A DNA stretch of 64,000 bases from Cyanobacteria bacterium FACHB-471 (GCA_014695345.1 JACJOC010000085.1:114295-178294), one strand, 5' to 3'. Counted from the first letter of the stretch, positions 9,082 to 19,044 are shown. Translations and numbers: made by a program. The notes: generated from the letters alone by a model not told the origin.

Positions 9082-10833
9082 CTAAAACCCTAAATCTGCC
9101 TTTGCAGACTCAGCAGCCTTAAAAACACTCGCACTCGGCATTTCTTCCCAGGGAGTATCCCCGATCTCGGCGTAGAAGGTTTCGTCATAGGGGCGGGTGC
9201 GAACCACGACAGGCATGGGTACGGCATGACCCAAAATCAGCGCTTGCTGCTTGGAATCTAGCTTTGCCAACACCGATCGCAGGCTTTGCCCACCAGAAAC
9301 CCCCGTAAAGATGGCATCAATATCCTTCTCATCATTGAGCAGGGCAGTGATGCGGGTACCGACCTGAGACATGACTTCATTGTCAATACCAGAGGGGCGC
9401 TGATCGACTACCAATAGGGTGACAAAATACTTTCGCATTTCGCGAGCAATCGTCCCAAAGATGGTTTGACGTACTGTACTAGGGTCGAGGAATCGATGGG
9501 CTTCTTCGATCGTGATCACGAGTTGGTGGGGGCGATCGCTTACATTCTTGGTCTGCAAAAACTTTTCCGCTTTATGCACATAGCTAGCGTGGATGCGGCG
9601 AGCAATGACGTTGGTTGCCAGCATGTAAGACAGCAGATTGGACTGAGAGCCAAACTCTACTACCACATGCTTTCCCGCTTCTAAAGACTCCAAAATTTGT
9701 CCAACATAGTTATGAGGGCAACTATTGCGGATGTATTTCAGCTCGTCCAAGCGGGTCAGCTTTCGCTGTAATGCCATGATTGACGACTTGCTGCCCATCT
9801 TGGTTTCGCAAAATTCCTGGATCTCCTCATTGGTCATTGCCAACAAGCGAGTAATCCAGGCTTTGCCAAACTCGTTGCGAAGAATAATCGCGTTTTCCAA
9901 ACTGGCTTCTGAAAGGTTTAGCTCTCCTCTCACCAGCATCAAATCTTCTACGTCAATCTGATCGTAGCCAATGTAAAGTTCCTGCGCGTCTCGCACGCCT
10001 CGTCGTTTCGTCGATTCAGGATCAAGCGTGTAGATCTGCACCTGTCCGGGGAAAAGCTGGCGCAGTCCTTTCACGGTGCTGAAGCGTTTGCCCTCACTGG
10101 CTGCCTCCCAGCCATACTCAGAGTGCATGTCAAAAATCAGGTTAACGGCTGCTCGTTTGCGAATGATCCCAGACAGTAGCAGTCGCGTCAAAAAGGATTT
10201 GCCCGTACCAGATTTGCCAAAGATGCCGTTACTGCGTTCAACGAAGCGATCGAGGTCAAGGCAAATCGGCACATCCATGTCGATCGGTTGCCCAATCGCA
10301 AAGTTGCGCCGATGTGGGTCGTCTTCCCAACCAAACACGGCGCGAAAGTCCCGTTCGCTGGCATCAAATACCTGACTGAAGTGGCTGGGGATCGTTTTAA
10401 CGGGCAGCAGTTCAATGTTGGCACTGCTTTGAGCTTGATGAGAGGCGATCGCCCTTCCTCCGCCGTTCCCCTCTAAGCTAACCCCATAGCTACCAGACTG
10501 CTTGGATTTACCTCTGCCATTCTCATCCTGCATTACCTCTTCTGGGGTAAACATCAGCATCGGGGTTAGGTTAATCGTGCCGTAAGTTCCAGTTCCAGCC
10601 AGCACTTCTTGCAAAAACGTGTTGCCAGGATCAGGGGGGTTCGCCATAATCCGCTGGCTGGCAGTTCCCAGAGCTACATCCGTCAACATGCAGAAAAAGC
10701 GCGATCGCACCCCCTGCACCACCAAAAATTTGCCAACCCGCATGTCTTCTACCAACACATCGGGATGCAGCCGCACTTCTAATCCTTGGCTGAGAGAACC
10801 CTGAATGACTGAACCCAAAGGTTTCTCTGTCAT
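9082..10833 (-). CDS. HerA-like hexameric ATPase
   Basis: The 583-aa protein resembles HerA/DUF87 ATPases, which pump or translocate DNA and in archaea pair with the NurA nuclease in end resection. An N-terminal beta-barrel (HAS-barrel type, about 1-90) precedes the ATPase core. Walker A is GKSGTGKS at about 206-213, Walker B is LVITIEEAHRF, and an arginine-rich segment REMRKYFVTLLVVDQRPS follows. The ATG at 10833 is chosen because GGAATAGG precedes it; a TTG at 10857 would add eight residues. No NurA-like gene is nearby, so its partner is unknown. It is the same strand as the sigma factor but well separated. Confidence 0.85.
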   Translation of the reverse strand: MTEKPLGSVIQGSLSQGLEVRLHPDVLVEDMRVGKFLVVQGVRSRFFCMLTDVALGTASQRIMANPPDPGNTFLQEVLAGTGTYGTINLTPMLMFTPEEVMQDENGRGKSKQSGSYGVSLEGNGGGRAIASHQAQSSANIELLPVKTIPSHFSQVFDASERDFRAVFGWEDDPHRRNFAIGQPIDMDVPICLDLDRFVERSNGIFGKSGTGKSFLTRLLLSGIIRKRAAVNLIFDMHSEYGWEAASEGKRFSTVKGLRQLFPGQVQIYTLDPESTKRRGVRDAQELYIGYDQIDVEDLMLVRGELNLSEASLENAIILRNEFGKAWITRLLAMTNEEIQEFCETKMGSKSSIMALQRKLTRLDELKYIRNSCPHNYVGQILESLEAGKHVVVEFGSQSNLLSYMLATNVIARRIHASYVHKAEKFLQTKNVSDRPHQLVITIEEAHRFLDPSTVRQTIFGTIAREMRKYFVTLLVVDQRPSGIDNEVMSQVGTRITALLNDEKDIDAIFTGVSGGQSLRSVLAKLDSKQQALILGHAVPMPVVVRTRPYDETFYAEIGDTPWEEMPSASVFKAAESAKADLGF

Positions 10834-11050
10834 GATACCTATTCCACAATCGCTCAATCCTTTGAGCTATCGTAACTTGAATATCCCTTAATTAATACAT
10901 TCGTTCTCAATACATTCGTTCTGCTAACAGTTCTGAACTGAATTAGAGAAAAGTCACAGTGCATTTATCACACCTAATAATTGATAGATAATTGATAGTC
11001 AATGACTTTTAACCGAATGTTGACTTCTGATATTGTCTCAACAAAATGGT

Positions 11051-11099
11051 TTAGAGATGGAAAGGCACTCCGCGACGCGGAGTGCCTTTCCATCTCTAA
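11051..11099 (-). terminator. Perfect 23-bp hairpin after the GST gene
   Basis: Arms 11051-11073 and 11077-11099 are perfect reverse complements around the 3-nt loop GAC. The arm contains ATGGAAAGGCACTCCGC. The hairpin begins 22 nt past the GST stop codon. On the minus strand it is followed by ACCATTTTGTTG, a weak U-rich stretch. A second hairpin with the same ATGGAAAGGCA arm occurs at 17716-17751. Confidence 0.7.
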
Positions 11100-11120
11100 C
11101 TCAAACTCTTGGAGTTGGTG

Positions 11121-11915
11121 TTACTCAATGTTGATTGAGGTTGGGGCAGACGAAGAAGGAGGAACCGTTGAAACCGAAGATTTACGGTAGTCAGCATAGA
11201 GGCGATCGCGCCACTTAAAGAACGGCTCAAAGGTGCCAACATCGGCAATGCCGGGAACCCCTTTGCCCTTCAGATTCTCAGGAATATCAAGATAAGAACC
11301 CGAAGGAAACTTGACGTACATTGTTAATCCAGCAACAGCAAAATCTGCCAGGGTAGGAGAATCACCCAGTAAATAAGGCTGATCCATCAGAATGAAACAG
11401 AGCGAGGCTAGATCCCGCTTCATGGCATCCTGAGCAGTTTTGAGAGCCTCTGGGCCTAAACCTACACCCAAACCTAAAACACTAAAAATTTCATTGGGCA
11501 CTGAACCGACTAACCCTCTGAGCAAATCAGGAGTCGTTGCAGGCAGAAAGGCTTTACGGAAAGACTGGTCTTGCCCCAATGCTCCTAACATTACTTTGCG
11601 GGCGTTCAAACCAATTGATTCATCTGCCCACTGCTCCATTAGCAGGCACAACCCTCGCTGCTTGGAATCGGCTGGAATGATGGGGCGATTGGGATATTTA
11701 CGGTCGAGGTATTCGGCGATCGCTGTTGAGTCTGCAATGACCTCACTGCCATCCTTCAACACAGGCACCTGGCGCTGCCCCGACAACCTGAATAGCTCTA
11801 GCTGTCCAATTCCTGGCGTAACTTCAATCTTGCGGTAGGCTAGCCCCTTGTAGTCCAGGATTAGCCGCACCTTTTCAACGTAATGCGATAGCTCAAATTG
11901 GTACAGTTCCAGCAT
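11121..11915 (-). CDS. Glutathione S-transferase family protein
   Basis: The 264-aa protein has the GST layout. A thioredoxin-like N-terminal domain (about 1-80) includes LYQFELSHYVEKVRLILDYK, the cis-Pro motif RQVPVL and the glutathione-binding turn ADSTAIAEYLD. An all-helical C-terminal domain follows. Such proteins conjugate glutathione or act as thiol transferases in detoxification; the substrate cannot be inferred. Position 9-10 (LSHY) lacks the CxxC of glutaredoxins, so a Ser/Tyr-type or non-catalytic role is possible. An AGGAGG ribosome site precedes the ATG at 11915. The C-terminal tail is Ser/Pro-rich. A perfect hairpin ends the transcript. Confidence 0.85.
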   Translation of the reverse strand: MLELYQFELSHYVEKVRLILDYKGLAYRKIEVTPGIGQLELFRLSGQRQVPVLKDGSEVIADSTAIAEYLDRKYPNRPIIPADSKQRGLCLLMEQWADESIGLNARKVMLGALGQDQSFRKAFLPATTPDLLRGLVGSVPNEIFSVLGLGVGLGPEALKTAQDAMKRDLASLCFILMDQPYLLGDSPTLADFAVAGLTMYVKFPSGSYLDIPENLKGKGVPGIADVGTFEPFFKWRDRLYADYRKSSVSTVPPSSSAPTSINIE

Positions 11916-12216
11916 GATTTACCTCCTGTAATGACTTTAATATCAGCGATGTTTACCTAGAGGACAATTGCACGATGGTTCTAATCAATAGACAGGCTAA
12001 TGCCTATTTCCATCAGAAATGCTTCGCCACATAACTTAACGCTTCTTATATCTACCGAAGGGTGGAAAGTAATCGGCTCAATTTTGCTATTTCTGACCGA
12101 AATCATCCTCACCCATCCACAATTCTGATAATTGCGCCTGGAACCGGGACTTTAAGAAAACGTCATATTACTCAATAATGCTTTACAAAAACTTGGCATA
12201 AAGGAGAATAGTTTCC
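11916..12216. other. Intergenic region between divergent genes
   Basis: This stretch separates the GST gene (leftward) from the fasciclin gene (rightward) and so must hold both promoters. I see no confident promoter boxes, repeat or small gene. AAAGGAG just before 12217 is the fasciclin ribosome site. Confidence 0.35.
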
Positions 12217-12900
12217 ATGAGTACACGGGTCTCAGTCAAAAAAATCCTCGGCTTTGCAGGCATCAGTGCTGCTAGTGTCCTGGTTGCGCTGCCCGCACTG
12301 GCGCAGACGGCTAATCCACGTCCTAGCATCTTTAACGAAGCACCTTATAACCAGACTGGGGCAACCCCCACTGCACCTGCTGATCTTAGCCAACCTGCTC
12401 CGACAGAAATGGAAGCTCCAGCAGGAATGGAGACAGAAGCTCCGGCAGGAATGGAAACGCCCGCAGAACCGACCGCAGCGGCTGAAGCTGGCACTATCGT
12501 TGATGTAGCTACTGCCAACGGTTCTTTTGGAACGCTAATTGCTGCCCTAACTGCGGCTGAGTTGGATCAGGTGCTTCAAGGCGAAGGTCCTTTCACCGTG
12601 TTTGCGCCTACCGATGAAGCGTTTGCGGCTTTGCCTGAAGGAACTGTAGAACAGTTGCTACTGCCTGAGAATCGGGACTTGCTAGTACAAATTCTCTCTT
12701 ACCACGTCGTTCCTGGTGAACTCACTTCTAGCGAGCTCACGTCAGGAGAAGTGCAAACCGTAGCAAATGAGCCTGTGACTGTTGAAGTTAGTGCAGATGG
12801 CGTAACGGTGAACGAAGTAACGGTCGTTCAGCCGGATGTAACCGCTAGCAATGGTGTGATCCACGTGGTCGATCAGGTGATCCTGCCTCCAAGCCTGTAG
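12217..12900 (+). CDS. Secreted fasciclin (FAS1) domain protein
   Basis: The 227-aa protein has a Sec signal peptide (about 1-29, ending LPALAQ), then a Pro/Ala/Glu-rich spacer with a repeated EAPAGMET unit (about 40-88), then one FAS1 domain (about 92-227). FAS1 landmarks are IVDVATANGSFGTLIAAL, GPFTVFAPTDEAFAAL, LSYHVVPGEL and SNGVIHVVDQVILP. FAS1 proteins mediate adhesion or surface and matrix interactions, and cyanobacteria often carry several. The start is supported by AAAGGAG 12 nt upstream. An intrinsic terminator follows, so it is monocistronic. Confidence 0.92.
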   Translation: MSTRVSVKKILGFAGISAASVLVALPALAQTANPRPSIFNEAPYNQTGATPTAPADLSQPAPTEMEAPAGMETEAPAGMETPAEPTAAAEAGTIVDVATANGSFGTLIAALTAAELDQVLQGEGPFTVFAPTDEAFAALPEGTVEQLLLPENRDLLVQILSYHVVPGELTSSELTSGEVQTVANEPVTVEVSADGVTVNEVTVVQPDVTASNGVIHVVDQVILPPSL

Positions 12901-12939
12901 GACTTTTGCCCCTCCTAGTTCACGTTTCCTTGGACATTT

Positions 12940-12976
12940 CCCCGTGCCGACTTACTACGATACGGGGTTTTCTTTA
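12940..12976 (+). terminator. Intrinsic terminator after the fasciclin gene
   Basis: CCCCGT (12940-12945) pairs with ACGGGG (12962-12967) and is followed by TTTTCTTTAT. It starts 40 nt after the fasciclin stop codon. Confidence 0.75.
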
Positions 12977-13019
12977 TACAGACCAGCGCTGTAATACTGG
13001 TTAGGTTGAGTTCTATCTT

Positions 13020-13910
13020 TTGCTTGTGAGTGAATTGGTGCAAACGATCAACTCAAGTCTGTTGCGGTTGGTTGCTCAGGCGGTTGAGTTTTTGCCTTCA
13101 TTTATTCTGGCGATCGCCATTCTAATCATTACTCGATACGCGGTGAGACCGATTCGCGCAATCACCCAAACTGCCACAGATAAAGTCGTTAAAAGCCCTT
13201 CGTTGCGGTCGCTGATTCTTCAAATCGCCTACGTCACCACCTGGATCGCCGGAATTTTGTTGGCTTGCGTTATTGCCTTCCCCGATTTGGGACTGGGTGA
13301 CATTATCGGGCTACTCGGTTTGGGTTCTGTGGCGATCGGTTTTGCCTTTCAGGATATCTTTAAGAATTTTCTAGCAGGGGTTTTGCTGCTACTCAACGAG
13401 CCATTTAGGTTGAACGATCAAATTGTGGTGAACGACTACGAAGGAACTGTAGAGCAAATCAATATTCGTTCAACAGAAATTCGCACCTACCAAGGGGAGC
13501 GGGTTGTCATTCCCAATGCGACCGTATTTACCAGTTCCATCCGAGTTTTGACCGATCGCCCCTATCGACGCACTGATTTGGCGATCGGTTTGGATTACAA
13601 CACGCCGCTTCCTAGAGCCGTGCAGGTTTTGCTGATGGCACTCACCGATGTAGAAGGTGTACTGTCTAATCCCTCAGCCGAGGTAGATGTGGTGAGCTTT
13701 GGCGATAGCTCAATTGATTTTGTCGTGCGTTATTGGACATTGCCCCAAAAGTTGCATGTGCGCCAAACTCAAACTCGCGTGATGATGGCTCTAAAGGAAG
13801 CCTGTGACCAGGCAAATTTCAGTATCCCTTATCCCATTCGCTCGGTTTACCTGTTTGATCAGCAGTTTAATGACTCTGTTCCGACGGCAAGTAGCACAAC
13901 GCCGAATTAG
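13020..13910 (+). CDS. MscS-family mechanosensitive channel
   Basis: The 296-aa inner-membrane protein has three hydrophobic helices in the first 130 residues (around 20-40, 66-88 and 92-125). The pore-lining helix shows the Gly/Ala-rich pattern LLGLGSVAIGFAFQDIFKNFLAGVLLL, and the beta domain carries EPFRLNDQIVVNDYEGTVEQI and RVVIPNA, both typical of MscS. It would open on membrane tension to release solutes during hypo-osmotic shock. The first usable codon is TTG at 13020, and a GTG at 13026 is an alternative. It converges on galE, whose stop lies 40 bp away. Confidence 0.9.
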   Translation: MLVSELVQTINSSLLRLVAQAVEFLPSFILAIAILIITRYAVRPIRAITQTATDKVVKSPSLRSLILQIAYVTTWIAGILLACVIAFPDLGLGDIIGLLGLGSVAIGFAFQDIFKNFLAGVLLLLNEPFRLNDQIVVNDYEGTVEQINIRSTEIRTYQGERVVIPNATVFTSSIRVLTDRPYRRTDLAIGLDYNTPLPRAVQVLLMALTDVEGVLSNPSAEVDVVSFGDSSIDFVVRYWTLPQKLHVRQTQTRVMMALKEACDQANFSIPYPIRSVYLFDQQFNDSVPTASSTTPN

Positions 13911-13950
13911 GGATGAGGGATGGAGGAAAATTACCTTCAGCCCTCATTCT

Positions 13951-14955
13951 TTAATTTGCCTGATGCCGCTGCTGATGCCACTGCCAAGCATGGGATAGGA
14001 TTTTGCTCAGGTCAGCATACTGGGGTTGCCATCCTAATATCTTGCTGGCTTTCTCACCACTGCCAACCAGAGCAGGCGGATCTCCTGGACGGCGATCGCC
14101 CTCCACCACCTTAAAGTCTCGCCCCGTCACCTGCTTTGCCGTTTCGATCACCTGCTTGACTGAAAAACCGTTGCCGTTCCCCAGGTTAAACACGTCTGTG
14201 TCGCCTCCTTTCAGCAGATATTCCAGCCCCAACACATGAGCGCTAGCCAGGTCAGCAACGTGAATGTAGTCTCGAATGCAAGTTCCATCGGGGGTTGGGT
14301 AATCGGTTCCCAAAATTGAAATAGACTCTCGCTGACCCAAAGCCGCCAGCAGTACCAGGGGAATCAGGTGAGTTTCAGGATTGTGGTCCTCACCTAGCCG
14401 CCCCGCCGGATCAGCTCCCGCTGCATTAAAGTAACGGAAGCAAACCGACTTGAGCCCATAGGCTACACCAAAATCAGCTAGCACCCGCTCAACCATCAAC
14501 TTAGTTGCCCCATACGGATTGATCGGATCTTGGGGATGATCTTCTGGAATTGGGACTGTTTTAGGTACGCCGTAGGTGGCACAGGTCGAGGAAAACACAA
14601 ACTTGTTGACCGAAGCAGCCACCATTGCCTCTAAAAGAGTCAGCGTACCGATGAAATTGTTGCGGTAATACTTTGCTGGGTCAGTTACTGACTCACCTAC
14701 ATAGGCATAAGCTGCAAAGTGCATCACAGCAGCAATGTTGCGACTGGCAAAAAGCTGATCTAAAAGGGCGCGATCGCAGGTATCGCCAACGACAAGTTCT
14801 ACCTGCAACACTTTCTCTACCAAGTCTCGATGTCCGTATACCAAATTATCGAGAACAACCACCTCATAGTCTGCTTGCTGAAGTGCCAGCACTGCATGAG
14901 AGCCGATGTATCCTGCACCCCCCGTGACTAAAATAGTTGGTCGAACTGGCGACAT
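13951..14955 (-). CDS. galE: UDP-glucose 4-epimerase
   Basis: The 334-aa enzyme interconverts UDP-glucose and UDP-galactose for polysaccharide and galactolipid precursors. It is an extended short-chain dehydrogenase. The NAD-binding motif GGAGYIGSH is at 12-20, SSTCATYG supplies the catalytic Thr/Ser, and NPYGATKLMVE holds the Tyr-x3-Lys pair. FRYFNAAGADP and DYIHVADLASAH are typical GalE segments. Length is as expected. A GAGGAG ribosome site precedes the ATG at 14955. The gene is single, converging on the MscS gene. Confidence 0.95.
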   Translation of the reverse strand: MSPVRPTILVTGGAGYIGSHAVLALQQADYEVVVLDNLVYGHRDLVEKVLQVELVVGDTCDRALLDQLFASRNIAAVMHFAAYAYVGESVTDPAKYYRNNFIGTLTLLEAMVAASVNKFVFSSTCATYGVPKTVPIPEDHPQDPINPYGATKLMVERVLADFGVAYGLKSVCFRYFNAAGADPAGRLGEDHNPETHLIPLVLLAALGQRESISILGTDYPTPDGTCIRDYIHVADLASAHVLGLEYLLKGGDTDVFNLGNGNGFSVKQVIETAKQVTGRDFKVVEGDRRPGDPPALVGSGEKASKILGWQPQYADLSKILSHAWQWHQQRHQAN

Positions 14956-15089
14956 GTTGGACTCCTCAGTTGTGTTTTGTTGCTCCAGACTAACATCGCT
15001 TTAAAAGTAGACATCAACCCCAAGCCCCAGTCAGCCGAGAGTGCGTTTATATTACAATTAGTAAAGTTTCTTAGGCGATCGCTCTACCC

Positions 15090-15485
15090 ATGCTGACCGA
15101 ACTTTTTCCCTTCCGGTTTGGACTGGATGCGACAACGCTAGCAGGCGTTGGTCTATGGTCATTAGCGCTGTACTTGGGCTTTTCGCCCATCAGCGAATGG
15201 GTAATGGAGCAGCTAAACCGCTGGTTCAACTTTGCTGAACGGTTTCTCTACACTTCAGCAGAAGAGTTTGAGCGTACTCGCAAAGGCAGGGAATCTTTAA
15301 ACGCCCTCTATGCTTCCCTGTTCAGCATCGTGCCGTTTTTGCTGGTGGGTGGATTGTTCAACTACGGCGTGGAAGTTGGGTTAGGACAAAGCTGGGCAAT
15401 TAGCGTAGGCATTCTTGCGGCGATCGGTGGTGGCGTATATGAGTTGGGCCGCCGCGACGGTCGTGCGTCCCGCGAAGAAGATTAA
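15090..15485 (+). CDS. Conserved cyanobacterial-type membrane protein (131 aa)
   Basis: The protein has a hydrophobic helix near 15-35 (LAGVGLWSLALYLGFSPI), a central amphipathic and charged segment (QLNRWFNFAERFLYTSAEEFERTRKGRES), and two further membrane segments (about 72-92 and 101-118). The C-terminus is charged (GRRDGRASREED). I recognise the type as an uncharacterised membrane protein of cyanobacteria but cannot state a function. It lies divergent from galE and convergent with acsA, separated from acsA by a GGGGC-type hairpin. Confidence 0.75.
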   Translation: MLTELFPFRFGLDATTLAGVGLWSLALYLGFSPISEWVMEQLNRWFNFAERFLYTSAEEFERTRKGRESLNALYASLFSIVPFLLVGGLFNYGVEVGLGQSWAISVGILAAIGGGVYELGRRDGRASREED

Positions 15486-15522
15486 TATCGATTCAGATAG
15501 AATTTGGTGAAGCGCAACAACG

Positions 15523-15550
15523 GTAGGGGCGGTTCGTGAACCGCCCCTAC
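15523..15550. repeat. GTAGGGGC-type hairpin repeat, copy 1
   Basis: GTAGGGGCGGTTC (15523-15535) and GAACCGCCCCTAC (15538-15550) are perfect reverse complements around GT. The element lies between the convergent 131-aa membrane protein gene and acsA. It may act as a terminator in both directions. Related elements lie at 17776-17841 and 24786-24851. Confidence 0.75.
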
Positions 15551-15566
15551 GGGGGCAAAGGCAGGT

Positions 15567-17540
15567 TTACGGGGTTTCCCGCAGTTTGTCTAGAACGCCC
15601 ATATCCTCTAACGTAGAAGTGTCGCCAGAGACGGATTCACCGCTGGCAATTGTTCGCAGCAAACGACGCATAATTTTGCCGGAGCGAGTTTTGGGCAGGG
15701 CATCGGCAAAGCGGATCTCACCAGGGCGGGCGATCGCCCCAATCTCCTGCACCACATGCTTTTTCAACTCACTCTTGAGGTCATTGCTGGCGGTATAGCT
15801 GCCTTCCAGCGTGACAAAGGCAAATACGTCTTGCCCTTTCACCTCATCGGGCTTGCCAACGACTGCCGCCTCAGCCACAGCAGGGTGGGAAACCAGCGCT
15901 GACTCAATTTCCATTGTGCCAAGGCGATGTCCCGCGACGTTGATCACGTCATCGACCCGACCCATTACCCAGTAATAGCCATCTTCGTCGCGACGCGCGC
16001 CATCTCCAGCGAAGTAAAAGTATTTCCCGTCTTTAGGCGGAATGTGTTCCCAGTAGGTACGTCGGAAGCGATCGGGGTCACCGTACACAGTTCGCATCAT
16101 GCCGGGCCAGGGATGCTTCACCGCCAGGTAGCCGCCCTCATTTTCCTTGACCGAATTGCCCTCTAGATTCACTACGTCTGCCAAAATTCCAGGGAAAGGA
16201 CGGGTTGCAGAACCAGGTTTAGTAGGAATGGCTCCTGGTAGTGGCGTAATCATAATACCGCCAGTCTCGGTCTGCCACCAGGTATCAACAATCGGGCAGC
16301 GTTCGCCTCCGATTACACGGTGATACCACATCCAGGCTTCTGGATTAATGGGTTCGCCAACCGTGCCCAACAGCCGCAGCGAAGACAGATCCCTCGCTTT
16401 AGGCAAGTCTTCACCCATTTTTATAAAAGCGCGAATAGCGGTCGGTGCGGTGTAAAACACATTTACGCCGTACTTCTCGATCACGTCCCACATACAGCCA
16501 GGGTTTGAAGGACGAGGCGCACCTTCGTACATCAAACTGGTTGCCCCGTTGGACAGTGGACCGTAGACGATATAGCTGTGTCCGGTGATCCAGCCTACAT
16601 CAGCGGTACACCAATACACGTCGTCATCGTGCAGGTCAAAAACCCACTTGGTGGTCATGTGGGTGTAGAGGTTATAGCCACCCGTGGTATGCACCACACC
16701 TTTGGGTTTGCCTGTACTGCCAGAAGTGTAGAGAATGAACAGCACGTCTTCGCTGTCCATCGGCTCTGCGGGACAATTGGCTGACATCTGCGGCTGGAGT
16801 TCATGCCACCAATGGTCACGGGCACCTAGCTGCATCGGAACTTCTTGTCCCGTCCGACGTACGACTAACACATTTTCGACGCTGGGTGCATTGCCATCTG
16901 CTAACGCTTTATCAACCTGAGTTTTCAGCGGCACGATCGCGTCTTTGCGCCAACCCCCGTCTGCTGTCACGACTAATTTCACTTGCCCATCGACGAGGCG
17001 ATCGCGCAATGCTTCAGCGCTGAATCCGCCAAAGACGACCGTGTGGGGTGCACCGATGCGGGCACAGGCAAGCATGGCGATCGCCGCTTCTGGAATCATC
17101 GGCATATAGATACCGACGCGATCGCCCTTCTGCACTCCTAAATGCTTTAGCGCATTGGCAAACTGACAAACCTCTCGGTGAAGCTGAGCATAGGTGAGGG
17201 TACGCGAATCGCCGGGTTCGCCTTCCCAAATTAGTGCTGCCTTGTTGCGTCGCCAGGTTGTCAGGTGGCGATCGAGGCAGTTGTAGGAAATGTTGGTTTT
17301 GCCGTTGACAAACCACTTAGCAAAGGGCGGCTGCCAATCTAGCACCGTGTCCCACTTTTCAAACCAGTGCAGTTCCTTTTGCGCTAGTTCTGCCCAAAAC
17401 TTTTCTGGGTCAGCCTCAGCCCGTTTATAAAGCTGCTCATATTCTTCCAGGCTTTTGATATGGGCCTGCTGAGAAAAAGCAGCAGGGGGATTAAATAATC
17501 GCTTTTCTTGAAGAATTGATTCAATCGTAGATTCTGACAT
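15567..17540 (-). CDS. acsA: Acetyl-CoA synthetase (AMP-forming)
   Basis: The 657-aa enzyme activates acetate to acetyl-CoA through acetyl-AMP. Adenylation motifs are intact: [20 protein letters not shown] (A3 region), WWQTETGG, the hinge motif [16 protein letters not shown], and the C-terminal [10 protein letters not shown] with the conserved Lys that is acetylated for control in many bacteria. [13 protein letters not shown] is typical of Acs. I prefer the ATG at 17540 ([14 protein letters not shown]), which gives the family length. A TTG at 17603 would add 21 residues that look non-coding. No GNAT acetylase or sirtuin lies nearby. Confidence 0.95.
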   Translation of the reverse strand: MSESTIESILQEKRLFNPPAAFSQQAHIKSLEEYEQLYKRAEADPEKFWAELAQKELHWFEKWDTVLDWQPPFAKWFVNGKTNISYNCLDRHLTTWRRNKAALIWEGEPGDSRTLTYAQLHREVCQFANALKHLGVQKGDRVGIYMPMIPEAAIAMLACARIGAPHTVVFGGFSAEALRDRLVDGQVKLVVTADGGWRKDAIVPLKTQVDKALADGNAPSVENVLVVRRTGQEVPMQLGARDHWWHELQPQMSANCPAEPMDSEDVLFILYTSGSTGKPKGVVHTTGGYNLYTHMTTKWVFDLHDDDVYWCTADVGWITGHSYIVYGPLSNGATSLMYEGAPRPSNPGCMWDVIEKYGVNVFYTAPTAIRAFIKMGEDLPKARDLSSLRLLGTVGEPINPEAWMWYHRVIGGERCPIVDTWWQTETGGIMITPLPGAIPTKPGSATRPFPGILADVVNLEGNSVKENEGGYLAVKHPWPGMMRTVYGDPDRFRRTYWEHIPPKDGKYFYFAGDGARRDEDGYYWVMGRVDDVINVAGHRLGTMEIESALVSHPAVAEAAVVGKPDEVKGQDVFAFVTLEGSYTASNDLKSELKKHVVQEIGAIARPGEIRFADALPKTRSGKIMRRLLRTIASGESVSGDTSTLEDMGVLDKLRETP

Positions 17541-17715
17541 AGTGCTTTGCTGTGTGTCTGCGGCGGCAACTTTCCGATGGGTAATGGGGGCTACCTTCTC
17601 CAAACCATACTTTTTTTAGCTACTAATTTGCACAGCAAGTATGTTTTCTTTAACTTTTACAAGACTTGGGAGGATGGAAGGCAGTGCTGATTAGGGTGTA
17701 CCAATTCAAAAAATA

Positions 17716-17751
17716 ATGGAAAGGCACCCCATTTGCAGGATGCCTTTCCAT
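17716..17751. repeat. ATGGAAAGGCA hairpin, second copy
   Basis: ATGGAAAGGCA (17716-17726) pairs with TGCCTTTCCAT (17741-17751). The same arms, extended, form the perfect hairpin at 11051-11099; both are also followed by TCT and further T/A bases. It seems to be a repeated terminator-like element. Confidence 0.6.
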
Positions 17752-17775
17752 CTATAAAGTGAAAAACCTCTGCAA

Positions 17776-17841
17776 GGGCGTAGCATTCGGGCAAGGATTC
17801 TCTTTAGAACCCAGAATTGCTGCCGAATGCTGCGCCCCTAC
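17776..17841. repeat. GTAGGGGC-type hairpin repeat, copy 2
   Basis: GGGCGTAGCATTCGGGCA (17776-17793) pairs with TGCCGAATGCTGCGCCC (17821-17837), with one mismatch and one bulged G, and CCTAC follows. An inner GATTCT/AGAATT pairing extends the stem. The shape matches a dispersed hairpin that I recall as common in cyanobacterial intergenic DNA. Confidence 0.65.
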
Positions 17842-17952
17842 CCGTCCGGTGAATTGCTTCAGGTTGAGGTGTGTTGTCAGGCTGCATTTAAGCAGGACAG
17901 GGTAGAAGTAAAAGTTTAGGCGATCCCTAGCCTCCAACCCCTAGCCCCATTC

Positions 17953-19044
17953 CTATGCCCAACCTGCTCTATCCATAATTTGAAGCGCTTCTGGATTATT
18001 GCGTCCAAATACAGACGCATTGATACTGTCTTCTCTAAACTCACCCAGAGCTGCAACTACAGGATCAAGCTCAACTCCTTGCAAGACAGGATACTCACTG
18101 TTTCCTTGGGCAAAGATTGCCTGAGCTTCGGGACTAACCAAATGCTCTAGGAATTGGATGGCTGCTTCTCTGTTGGGAGAGTTGACTAGTACGCCGCCAC
18201 CGCTGATATTGACGTGGGTACCGCGATCGCGCTGGTTGGGGAAGAAGATTGCAGTTTGCTCAGCAGCTTCCCGCTCTTCGGGGTTCTCAGAATTGAGCAA
18301 GCGCAAATAGTAGTAGTGATTGGAGATCGCTACATCTCCGACTCCTGCCGCAACCGCTTGAATTTGAGGGGTGTCGCCGCCTTCAGGGGGACGGGCAAAG
18401 TTGGCAACAATTCCCCGCGCCCATTCCTCTGTAAACTGCGGGCCGTGTGCTTCCAACAGTGCGCCAACCAGGGATTGGTTGTAGACGTTGGAGGATGACC
18501 TGACCAGAAGCCGTCCACGCCACTTTTCGTCTGCCAAATCTTCGTAGCTAGATAGCTCGGCTGGGTTAACGCGTGATTTGTTATAGACGATCACCCGCGC
18601 CCGCTTAGAAAGACCAAACCACAAGCCCTCTGGATGCCGCAGATTTTCTGGTACGGCTTGCTCCAGCACAGAGGAAGAGACTGGTTGTAAGATGCCTTCC
18701 TCTTCTGCCCGCCAGAGACGACCTGCATCCACCGTGATGAACACATCAGCCGGACTGTTTGCCCCTTCGCTCTTGATCCGTTCAATCAGTTGGTCAGCTT
18801 CAGCCTCGACCAAGTTGACTTGAACTCCAGTCCGGTTCGTAAAGCTTTGGTATAAGTCGTTATCAGTGTCATAGTGACGGGCTGAGTAAAGATTGACGAC
18901 TCCGCCAGCTTGGGCAAGTCGGGTTGAGCGATCGCCACGGGGAGCAATTTGAGCCTGACCAGGGGCAGTTCTCCCCAGTTGCCCAGCCGCCACCGCAGCC
19001 ATTGCTGCACCTGCGCCCATAAAGACGCGCCTTGTCATCTTCAT
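17953..19044 (-). CDS. futA: Iron(III) ABC transporter periplasmic binding protein, FutA/IdiA type
   Basis: The 363-aa protein binds ferric iron in the periplasm for import, or in some cyanobacteria protects photosystem II. It carries a twin-arginine signal ([19 protein letters not shown]). The expected ferric ligands are visible: His57-Tyr58 in SARHYDTD, Tyr188 in SNVYNQS, and Tyr244-Tyr245 in SNHYYYLR. Length agrees with the family. AGGAG lies upstream of the ATG at 19044. No futB permease or futC ATPase lies beside it, as is common in cyanobacteria where futA is unlinked. I could not make out a Fur box upstream. Confidence 0.93.
   Translation of the reverse strand: MKMTRRVFMGAGAAMAAVAAGQLGRTAPGQAQIAPRGDRSTRLAQAGGVVNLYSARHYDTDNDLYQSFTNRTGVQVNLVEAEADQLIERIKSEGANSPADVFITVDAGRLWRAEEEGILQPVSSSVLEQAVPENLRHPEGLWFGLSKRARVIVYNKSRVNPAELSSYEDLADEKWRGRLLVRSSSNVYNQSLVGALLEAHGPQFTEEWARGIVANFARPPEGGDTPQIQAVAAGVGDVAISNHYYYLRLLNSENPEEREAAEQTAIFFPNQRDRGTHVNISGGGVLVNSPNREAAIQFLEHLVSPEAQAIFAQGNSEYPVLQGVELDPVVAALGEFREDSINASVFGRNNPEALQIMDRAGWA

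Larger units (their letters stand above)
17541..17952. other. Intergenic region with two hairpin elements
   Basis: This 412-bp gap between futA and acsA contains no plausible gene. It carries two stem-loops, at 17716-17751 and 17776-17841, described separately. The acsA promoter should lie between 17541 and about 17710. Confidence 0.5.
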
